Origin: Candidatus Phaeomarinibacter sp.
GTDB taxonomy: Bacteria; Pseudomonadota; Alphaproteobacteria; CGMCC-115125
Direction: 5' to 3'
DNA: 6,950 nt
Assembly: GCA_028279995.1 (NCBI GenBank)
Contig: JANQMQ010000425.1
Coordinates: 1 to 6,950, forward strand
The translations under genes and the position numbers were made by a program. Below are positions 1 to 5,043 of the stretch, one piece after another; positions within the stretch are counted from its first letter, which is position 1; the number at the start of each line of letters is the position of its first letter. Under the pieces are notes generated by a model. It saw only the letters and a program-made list of their open reading frames with translations. It had not been told where the DNA came from and made no database searches.

Positions 1-1
1 T

Positions 2-340
2 GGCGGTCGAACCTTCACCATGCCACTCATGCGCGGCGTATGGACGATGTTTGTGCTGATGCTGATGCTGGCTCTGGCAACGGCGCTGGCATTAACGGCA
101 CTGGGTGTGCCGTTCGAGCCGGCCATCACCGCTGCCATCGGCGCTCTGGCCAATGCCGGGCCGCTGCTCGGGTTCGCAACCGGCGCGGATGGACTGCCGA
201 TCGGGACGGGGACGATCGAGGTGTATGCAGCCATGCCTGCCACGGCGAAGCTCGTCCTGAGCATCGCCATGGTTGCCGGGCGAGTGGAACTCCTTGCCTT
301 TGTCGGTGTCATGACGGCGCTCGCCACTCAAGACAGTTAG
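2..340 (+). CDS. trkH: TrkH-type potassium uptake channel subunit, C-terminal fragment (5' end outside window)
   Basis: This is the last 112 codons of a membrane protein whose frame is already open at the left edge. TrkH is the pore-forming subunit of the Trk K+ uptake system in the inner membrane and works with the NAD-binding regulator TrkA. A hydrophobic helix lies at about fragment residues 14-34. Next comes a re-entrant pore-loop segment ending in N-A-G-P (51-54), like the fourth selectivity-filter repeat of TrkH (N-x-G-P-G). A last helix at about 80-107 carries G-R-V-E-L (93-97), matching the family's G-R-L-E-I signature near the C-terminus. The ATG at position 20 is an internal methionine, not the start, because the pore architecture needs a long N-terminal part. 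The next gene begins 9 bp downstream, so the two are probably cotranscribed. KtrB-type relatives share the fold, so the assignment is to the Trk/Ktr superfamily, most likely TrkH. Confidence 0.85.
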   Translation, partial: GGRTFTMPLMRGVWTMFVLMLMLALATALALTALGVPFEPAITAAIGALANAGPLLGFATGADGLPIGTGTIEVYAAMPATAKLVLSIAMVAGRVELLAFVGVMTALATQDS

Positions 341-349
341 GGACGGCGG

Positions 350-1243
350 ATGAGCAGGATCGCTTTCGTCAAAGATGCTTTCAGCGCCGGGTCCTATGTG
401 CACCGCCGGGAGGCAGGCGTTTCAATTGAGGATCGTGGCTTCCTCTTCTCGGACGGCATCTATGAGGTGTGCGAAATCCGAGGCGGTGGTCTTGTGGATG
501 AGCAGCGCCATCTCGACCGGTATCAAAGCTCGCTCGCTTCACTACAGCTGATATCGCCGATGTCGTTGCGCAGTCTGCAACTGGTGTTACGTGAAACCAT
601 TCGCCGCAACAGAGTATGCGACGGCATCCTGTATTTTCAGGTGACCCGCGGGGCGGCCCGCCGTGATCATGGGTTTCCTGCACCTGATGTTCCCGCAACG
701 CTCGTCGTGTTTGCCACACCCATTGATGTTGCTGCCCGCGAAGAAAAGGCGAGGACCGGGGTAACAGTTGTGACCCTACCGGATGAGCGCTGGGCGCGCC
801 GGGACATCAAGACCACAAGCCTGTTACCGAACGTGCTTGCCAAGCAGGCGGCGCGCGAGGCGGGCGCCTATGAAGCATGGCTCGTGGACGAAGCTGGAAC
901 GGTGACGGAAGGTGCATCCACGAATGCATGGATCATTGCCGGTGACGGCACTATTGTGACCCGCGCTCTCAGTCATGACATTCTGCCAGGCATTAGTCGA
1001 AGTGTGATCCTTGATGCGGCGCGGGACCTGCAGATGAAAGTTGAGGAGCGTCCCTTTACCGTCGAAGAGGCCAAGGCAGCGTCCGAGGCATTCCTTTCCA
1101 GTTCGTCAGCAATCCTTTTGCCGATTGTGGGTATAGACGGAGCAAGGATCGGCAACGGCAAACCCGGCCCTGTGACACTTCGCCTGCGTGCTTTTTCACG
1201 TGGCATTTCGCAAATTTCCGACATGCATTTGCCCAGCATTTAG
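350..1243 (+). CDS. dat: D-amino-acid aminotransferase (fold-type IV PLP enzyme)
   Basis: This 297-residue protein belongs to the branched-chain/D-amino-acid aminotransferase superfamily. Such enzymes move the amino group between D-amino acids and 2-oxo acids (for example D-Ala + 2-oxoglutarate to pyruvate + D-Glu) in the cytoplasm. Visible motifs are D-R-G-F-x-F-x-D-G-I-Y-E-V at about residues 28-40, the likely Schiff-base lysine K154 in D-I-K-T, and T-E-G-A-S-T-N (186-192), whose Glu187 should contact the PLP pyridine nitrogen. Y38 together with R105-x-H107 matches the carboxylate-binding trap of Bacillus D-amino-acid transaminase, which favours this over a branched-chain enzyme or aminodeoxychorismate lyase. 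The length fits the family (about 280-300). The ATG has a GGGA element 6 bases upstream. It follows trkH by 9 bp and precedes hfq, a conserved alphaproteobacterial neighbourhood. The exact substrate remains inferred. Confidence 0.86.
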   Translation: MSRIAFVKDAFSAGSYVHRREAGVSIEDRGFLFSDGIYEVCEIRGGGLVDEQRHLDRYQSSLASLQLISPMSLRSLQLVLRETIRRNRVCDGILYFQVTRGAARRDHGFPAPDVPATLVVFATPIDVAAREEKARTGVTVVTLPDERWARRDIKTTSLLPNVLAKQAAREAGAYEAWLVDEAGTVTEGASTNAWIIAGDGTIVTRALSHDILPGISRSVILDAARDLQMKVEERPFTVEEAKAASEAFLSSSSAILLPIVGIDGARIGNGKPGPVTLRLRAFSRGISQISDMHLPSI

Positions 1244-1261
1244 GCAAATCGGTCGATTGCC
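1210..1261 (+). repeat. Overlapping inverted repeats spanning the aminotransferase stop
   Basis: Four short arms alternate here. Arm 1 (1210-1215, GCAAAT) is complementary to arm 2 (1227-1233, ATTTGCC). Arm 2 is perfectly complementary over 7 bases to arm 3 (1243-1249, GGCAAAT). Arm 3 plus base 1250 pairs with arm 4 (1255-1261, GATTGCC) apart from one bulged A. The pairings 1:2, 2:3 and 3:4 exclude one another. GCATTT also occurs three times (1203, 1225, 1236). No U-run follows any stem, so these are not textbook intrinsic terminators. The repeats are seen directly; any regulatory role is inference. Confidence 0.45.
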
Positions 1262-1369
1262 ATGAATTAGCCCTTGTTCCGCAAGAAAACTGTATCAAAT
1301 GATGGGTAAGAGACTGCGTCAGTGAGTCTAAGCTCCGGCGAGCAGCCATGCGGGTCTGCTTGGGGGCAG

Positions 1370-1387
1370 AACAAAAACAATAGAAAG
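1370..1387 (+). promoter_or_regulatory. A-R-N triplet tract over the hfq ribosome-binding region (putative Hfq autoregulatory site)
   Basis: Six consecutive triplets (AAC, AAA, AAC, AAT, AGA, AAG) fit the A-R-N pattern bound by the distal face of Gram-negative Hfq hexamers. Six triplets is also the number of subunit pockets on one hexamer face. The tract ends 9 bases before the hfq ATG and contains the only Shine-Dalgarno-like purines (AGAAAGG, 1382-1388). Bound Hfq would therefore block ribosome entry. Hfq is known to repress its own translation in E. coli and Sinorhizobium; a similar loop here is inference. I found no convincing sigma-70 promoter in the 1244-1396 gap, though a promoter for hfq may well lie there. 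Confidence 0.5.
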
Positions 1388-1396
1388 GCCAAGTAC

Positions 1397-1648
1397 ATGT
1401 CCTCAGACAAACCGCAGAACCTCCAGGACACCTTCCTCAATTACATCCGTAAACAGAAGATGCCGGTTACGGTGTTTCTCGTGAACGGCGTGAAACTGCA
1501 GGGTGTGGTAACCTGGTTCGACAGCTTCTGCGTGCTGCTGCGCCGAGACGGCCATTCGCAGCTTGTGTACAAACATGCCATTTCGACGATCATGCCGTCG
1601 GCGCCGGTCCAGCTGTTCGATGATGAAGGCGAGGGATCCGGCGACTAG
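1397..1648 (+). CDS. hfq: RNA chaperone Hfq
   Basis: Hfq forms a ring hexamer of Sm-fold subunits that pairs small RNAs with target mRNAs and controls their stability. The 83 residues show Q10-D11, the Sm1 block with L-V-N-G-V-K-L-Q-G (28-36), F41-D-S-F44 (lateral/proximal face), and the Sm2 signature Y58-K-H-A-I-S-T64. The proximal uridine pocket (F44, K59, H60) is intact. The rim is basic (R18, K19, K21). The residue aligned with distal-face Tyr25 of E. coli is Phe27. After the Sm core there is only a short acidic tail (about 75-83, D-D-E-G-E-G-S-G-D), as in other alphaproteobacteria. The start is set by homology; an in-frame GTG at 1322 would add 25 residues unlike any Hfq. It stands 153 bp after the aminotransferase gene and 24 bp before hflX, the usual hfq-hflX pair. 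Confidence 0.97.
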   Translation: MSSDKPQNLQDTFLNYIRKQKMPVTVFLVNGVKLQGVVTWFDSFCVLLRRDGHSQLVYKHAISTIMPSAPVQLFDDEGEGSGD

Positions 1649-1658
1649 TCAGCGCCGG
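1638..1658 (+). other. GC hairpin spanning the hfq stop codon, upstream of hflX
   Basis: CCGGCG (1638-1643) and CGCCGG (1653-1658) form a perfect all-GC 6-bp stem with a 9-base loop that contains the hfq amber stop. The weak GGGA purine run (1657-1660) ahead of the hflX start is partly inside the stem. Ribosomes finishing hfq would melt it, so it could couple hflX translation to hfq. No U-run follows directly (the first is four Ts at 1671), so a simple terminator is unlikely. The stem is seen; the role is inference. Confidence 0.4.
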
Positions 1659-1672
1659 GACCGCCTCACATT

Positions 1673-3097
1673 TTGAAGACACCCAAAAAGACCAAAATCA
1701 AACAGCAATCATCTGCCGCTCCCGTGCAGGACGCGCACCAGGATATGACCCCGGTGGACGATCGCGTTGCCGCGACCGAAAGTGGTCGTGCCATTGTGTT
1801 TCACCCCTGGATCAAGTCGGGGCCCATTGCGGCTGCCGCGCGTCATACGCAACGGGCACCGGAAGACAGGCTGGAAGAGGCCGTCGGCCTCGCTGCGGCC
1901 ATTCATCTCGATATTGCGCAGTCCATGGTCGTGCCGGTGGCTGATCCCAAGCCCGGGACCCTTTTCGGTCAGGGCAAGGTTGAGGAGATCCGGCATCTGG
2001 TGAAGCTGGAGGAGGCGGGGCTCGTCATTATTGACGGCCCGGTAACGCCCATCCAGCAGCGCAATCTGGAACGCGCATGGAAAGCCAAGGTGCTCGACCG
2101 GACGGGCTTGATCCTCGAGATCTTCGGTGAGCGCGCCGCGACCCGCGAAGGCACGCTGCAGGTGGAACTCGCGCACCTGATGTATCAGAAGAGCCGCCTG
2201 GTCCGGTCATGGACCCACCTTGAACGCCAGCGTGGCGGGTTGGGCTTTGTAGGCGGTCCCGGTGAAACGCAGATCGAAGCAGACAGGCGTCACATCCAGG
2301 ACCGCATCACCAAGCTGGAGAACCAGCTTGAGCGCGTCACCCGTACCCGTGAATTGCACCGCAAGACGCGCCGCCGTGTGCCGTATCCGGTCGTGGCTCT
2401 GGTCGGCTATACCAACGCCGGCAAATCGACTCTGTTCAATCGCCTGACAACATCAGGCGTGCTCGCAGAGGACATGCTGTTCGCCACGCTGGACCCGACC
2501 ATGCGGGCACTCGATATGCCCGGCGGCCAGCGGGTGATCCTGTCGGACACGGTGGGCTTTATCTCCGACCTGCCCACATCGCTTGTCGCTGCCTTCCGCG
2601 CGACGCTTGAAGAAGTGCTGGAAGCAGAACTCATCCTGCATGTGCGCGACATCTCGCACCCGGATACCGCCGCTCAGCGGCAAGACGTTCATGATGTCCT
2701 ACGCGAACTTGGTGTCGATCCGCAGGACACGACACGAGTTGTTGAGGTTGCCAACAAGATTGATCAGCTTGATGACAAGTCACGCGAGGTGCTGAACGCC
2801 ACCATCAAGGACGATCCCAATCAGATCGCCGTGTCCGCCATAGCCGGGGAGGGGATTGATCCGCTCAACACCCTGATCGAGAGCCGGGTGACGGCTCACC
2901 TGACGGAAATCGATGTGGTCCTCGGCCCCGGTGATGGGGCGGCACGCGCCTGGTTGCATGAAAACTGCACAGTGACAGGTGAAGACACGCCGGATGAGAA
3001 CGGGAACGTCCGTATCATGATCAAAGTATCGGCGGCTGACACAGGCCGGATCAACAAGCGTTTCCCCGGCCTGCTTCCAGAAGCGCTGGAGCTCTAG
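1673..3097 (+). CDS. hflX: Ribosome-associated GTPase HflX
   Basis: HflX is a cytoplasmic GTPase that binds the 50S subunit and splits stalled or hibernating ribosomes under stress. The 474 residues show the HflX N-domain: G-Q-G-K-V-E-E-I (99-106), Q-Q-R-N-L-E (128-133), D-R-T-G-L-I-L-E-I-F (142-151) and the glycine-rich G-F-V-G-G-P-G-E-T-Q (191-200). The G domain follows: P-loop G-Y-T-N-A-G-K-S-T (245-253), F-A-T-L-D-P-T (270-276), D-T-V-G-F (292-296), N-K-I-D (361-364) and S-A-I-A-G-E-G (388-394). A C-terminal domain runs from about 410 to 474. All nucleotide motifs are intact. It is longer than E. coli HflX (426) mainly at the N-terminus. The start is uncertain: TTG at 1673 gives a Lys/Gln-rich leader, whereas ATG at 1745 (residue 25) keeps all recognisable domains; neither has a strong ribosome-binding site. 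The gene is in the same frame as hfq, 24 bp downstream. Confidence 0.95.
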   Translation: MKTPKKTKIKQQSSAAPVQDAHQDMTPVDDRVAATESGRAIVFHPWIKSGPIAAAARHTQRAPEDRLEEAVGLAAAIHLDIAQSMVVPVADPKPGTLFGQGKVEEIRHLVKLEEAGLVIIDGPVTPIQQRNLERAWKAKVLDRTGLILEIFGERAATREGTLQVELAHLMYQKSRLVRSWTHLERQRGGLGFVGGPGETQIEADRRHIQDRITKLENQLERVTRTRELHRKTRRRVPYPVVALVGYTNAGKSTLFNRLTTSGVLAEDMLFATLDPTMRALDMPGGQRVILSDTVGFISDLPTSLVAAFRATLEEVLEAELILHVRDISHPDTAAQRQDVHDVLRELGVDPQDTTRVVEVANKIDQLDDKSREVLNATIKDDPNQIAVSAIAGEGIDPLNTLIESRVTAHLTEIDVVLGPGDGAARAWLHENCTVTGEDTPDENGNVRIMIKVSAADTGRINKRFPGLLPEALEL

Positions 3098-3100
3098 CGG

Positions 3101-4192
3101 CTACTCGACGGGGCCGCCGGTGCAACCGCCTTCATCATTCGCGCAGGTGACCGAGGCCACATCCTTGCCCGCTGCTGCATCCCGCACCCAGTCAACAGCG
3201 CGGACACCCTCTGCCTCGAAGGTATACATCTCGTCGAAACGCAGCAGCGTGTGAAAGGTCCCGGACGCGGTGAAGCTACGGAAGTTTTCAATGTCCGTTG
3301 CCAGATCATCAAGATTGGCTTTGAGCAAAGGATAGACCTCGCTGTCAGACCCCAGCAGTGTCAGGAACTGCTTCTGCACACTGTCATAGGCCGTGTTGAA
3401 CTGGCGGAACTTGATCTGCGGAAACTGCGTTGCTGTCGCAACATAGAAGTCATCGAAGCTTGAGGTTTCAGCGGACAGCGCCTGCATGGACGGCCAGTCC
3501 GGCAGGTCCGTGTAGATGCCAAGGTTTTCGCTCAGCTCCGGATTGGCGCCGACACGGTATCCACCGGCACCCCCGGCAAACTGGATGACCTCTGCTTCGG
3601 GATAGGCTTCCTGAACAACCCCCGCATAGACAGGCGAGGAGACTGCACCGGCGGACCCGCCCGAGACGAACACGGTCTTGGGTGCGGTCACATTGTCAAA
3701 CAGCCATCCAAGCGCCGCCATGGTATTGGCCTTGCCACGATGGTGAATGGTGATCTCGCTGCCGTCGGGCTTGGTGTACGTCTTGTCGTTGGCACCAATG
3801 TGCACGTCGCCGGTGCAGTAGGAGACAAACAGCTGTGTCCAGGCGCTGAATGGATTTTCCGGATTGTCCTGCGCAAAGGCCCCACCGCGGGTGCGCGGAT
3901 CATTGTGGGGCAGCTCAGCCATGGGAACATAGGTGGTGGGTTCCACATTGGCGTCACAGGTTTGCCCCGCCCAGCAGGCCCCTCCGCCGTTGAGGAACAC
4001 CATGACCTTCTCACGAGCCCCGGGCTTCACATGAAATGAATAGGGCGTGCCCATAGCGCACTTGGTGTCGCCGCCCGGCTTGATCGTATTCCAACCGTCC
4101 GACATGTCATCGATTGACGTCAGCGGTTCGGCGAAGGCCGTGCCGCCAAGTGCCAGTGAGGCAGCAGCTGCCAGAAGTGTTGCCTTGATCAT
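3101..4192 (-). CDS. Secreted pectinacetylesterase/Notum-family serine hydrolase
   Basis: This is a 363-residue exported alpha/beta hydrolase of the pectinacetylesterase (Notum-like) family, whose members remove acyl groups from polysaccharides or protein lipids. Residues 1-21 form a signal peptide: K3, a hydrophobic core, and cleavage after A19-F-A21, so it should act in the periplasm or outside the cell. Hallmarks are F-L-N-G-G-G-A-C-W (66-74, oxyanion-hole region), Y-C-T-G-D-V-H-I-G (125-133) and the nucleophile elbow G-G-S-A-G with S180. Likely partners are D270 and H314 (in G-T-F-H-T-L-L). Six cysteines (45, 73, 79, 126, 350, 357) could make three disulfides. An upstream in-frame start at 4255 exists, but ATG 4192 has a perfect GGAGG (4204-4200) 7 bases ahead and puts the signal peptide at the N-terminus. 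Its ATG overlaps the mazG stop (ATGA), so the two are probably translationally coupled. No pectin-pathway gene is visible, so the substrate is unknown. Confidence 0.86.
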   Translation of the reverse strand: MIKATLLAAAASLALGGTAFAEPLTSIDDMSDGWNTIKPGGDTKCAMGTPYSFHVKPGAREKVMVFLNGGGACWAGQTCDANVEPTTYVPMAELPHNDPRTRGGAFAQDNPENPFSAWTQLFVSYCTGDVHIGANDKTYTKPDGSEITIHHRGKANTMAALGWLFDNVTAPKTVFVSGGSAGAVSSPVYAGVVQEAYPEAEVIQFAGGAGGYRVGANPELSENLGIYTDLPDWPSMQALSAETSSFDDFYVATATQFPQIKFRQFNTAYDSVQKQFLTLLGSDSEVYPLLKANLDDLATDIENFRSFTASGTFHTLLRFDEMYTFEAEGVRAVDWVRDAAAGKDVASVTCANDEGGCTGGPVE

Positions 4193-4204
4193 GTTGTTTC
4201 CTCC
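4189..4204 (-). promoter_or_regulatory. ATGA stop/start overlap with internal Shine-Dalgarno (mazG/esterase)
   Basis: On the minus strand GGAGG (4204-4200) lies inside the last codons of mazG, 7 bases before the esterase ATG (4192-4190). That ATG overlaps the mazG TGA (4191-4189). This strong site decides the esterase start and indicates termination-reinitiation coupling. Confidence 0.8.
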
Positions 4205-5040
4205 GGTAATTCGGTCACCGTCTGTGACTGCTCCTCGTTCTTGGCTCTGGTCCACAGAGCATCCATTTCCTCAAGCGTGGACCGCTCAGGCGTCCGTCCG
4301 TCTTCCGCCAGCCAGGCCTCGATCTGGCGGAAGCGCCGTTCGAACTTGGCGTTCGTGCTGCTCAGAGCCTGCTCCGGATCCACATCAAGATGACGCGCCA
4401 GATTGGCATAGACAAACAGGATGTCGCCGAGCTCATCCATCACTCGTTCCGTCGGCGCACCCTTGTCGACTTCCGCCTTGAGCTCGGCTGTTTCCTCGGC
4501 GAGTTTGTCGAGCACCTGTGACGTCTGCGGCCAGTCAAAGCCGACCCGCGCGGCACGCTTTTGCAGTTTGACCGCGCGAACCAGTGCGGGCAGAGCCATG
4601 GGAATGCCGTCCAGCGTAGCGGGCAGGACATCGTCAGACTTGGCGGCACGCTCTTCAGCCTTGATCTTTTCCCAGCTGCCTTTGACAGCTACGGGCGTGT
4701 CTGCATCGCCGTCGCCGAACACATGCGGGTGCCGGCGGATCATCTTGGAGGAGATAGATTCCACCACATCATCGAACACGAAGCTGCCTTCGTCCTCGGC
4801 AATGCGCGAATGAAACACCACCTGCAGCAGCAGGTCGCCCAACTCATCCTTTAGATCATCCCGGTCGCCGCGCTGAATGGCGTCGGCGACTTCATAGGCC
4901 TCCTCGATGGTGTAAGGCGCAATCGTTTCGAACGTCTGCTCCAGATCCCAAGGGCATCCGCCGTCCGGGTCCCGCAGCCGCGCCATGATGGCGAGCAGGG
5001 TCTCGATGCGGCGTTTGTCGGAGGGGAGCGGAGCGGCCAT
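4189..5040 (-). CDS. mazG: Nucleoside triphosphate pyrophosphohydrolase MazG
   Basis: MazG hydrolyses (d)NTPs to monophosphates and pyrophosphate in the cytoplasm, clearing non-canonical nucleotides and, in E. coli, tempering stringent and starvation responses. The 283 residues hold the two-domain layout of full-length MazG (E. coli 263). The N-terminal repeat has G-G-C-P-W-D (27-32), E46-E-x-x-E50 and E66-L-G-D69. The C-terminal repeat has E182-E-x-x-E186 and E203-L-G-D206. Between them lie R-R-H-P-H-V-F-G-D (102-110) and G-F-D-W (167-170). Both metal-binding helix sets are intact, so an active enzyme is expected. The start lies 3 bp after the transporter stop and lacks a good Shine-Dalgarno, which suggests coupling to the upstream gene. 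Its last four bases are shared with the esterase start. It converges on hfq-hflX rather than following them. A short polar tail (about 270-283) is unremarkable. Confidence 0.96.
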   Translation of the reverse strand: MAAPLPSDKRRIETLLAIMARLRDPDGGCPWDLEQTFETIAPYTIEEAYEVADAIQRGDRDDLKDELGDLLLQVVFHSRIAEDEGSFVFDDVVESISSKMIRRHPHVFGDGDADTPVAVKGSWEKIKAEERAAKSDDVLPATLDGIPMALPALVRAVKLQKRAARVGFDWPQTSQVLDKLAEETAELKAEVDKGAPTERVMDELGDILFVYANLARHLDVDPEQALSSTNAKFERRFRQIEAWLAEDGRTPERSTLEEMDALWTRAKNEEQSQTVTELPEETT

Positions 5041-5043
5041 AGG

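Noticed and set aside
1276..1290. LexA-like GTTC-N7-AAAC element before hfq
   Set aside because: The second half does not match the alphaproteobacterial GTTC-N7-GTTC box, so a chance match is more likely.
1274..1300. Promoter from TTGTTC (1274) and TATCAA or TCAAAT (1293-1300) ahead of hfq
   Set aside because: The spacing is 13 or 15 bases, too short for a confident sigma-70 promoter.
1332..1370. Small hairpins (GCTC/GAGC and TCTGC/GCAGA) in the hfq leader
   Set aside because: Stems of only 4-5 bp with no U-run; too weak to claim as a riboswitch or terminator.
1322..1396. In-frame GTG extension of hfq by 25 codons
   Set aside because: The added residues do not resemble any Hfq N-terminus, while ATG 1397 gives the usual start of the Sm core with purines upstream.
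1709..2176. 155-codon minus-strand open frame opposite hflX
   Set aside because: It lies wholly antisense to conserved HflX domains and has no recognisable motif or ribosome-binding site.
4193..4255. Longer esterase start at 4255
   Set aside because: It would bury the signal peptide behind 21 polar residues; ATG 4192 has GGAGG at ideal spacing.
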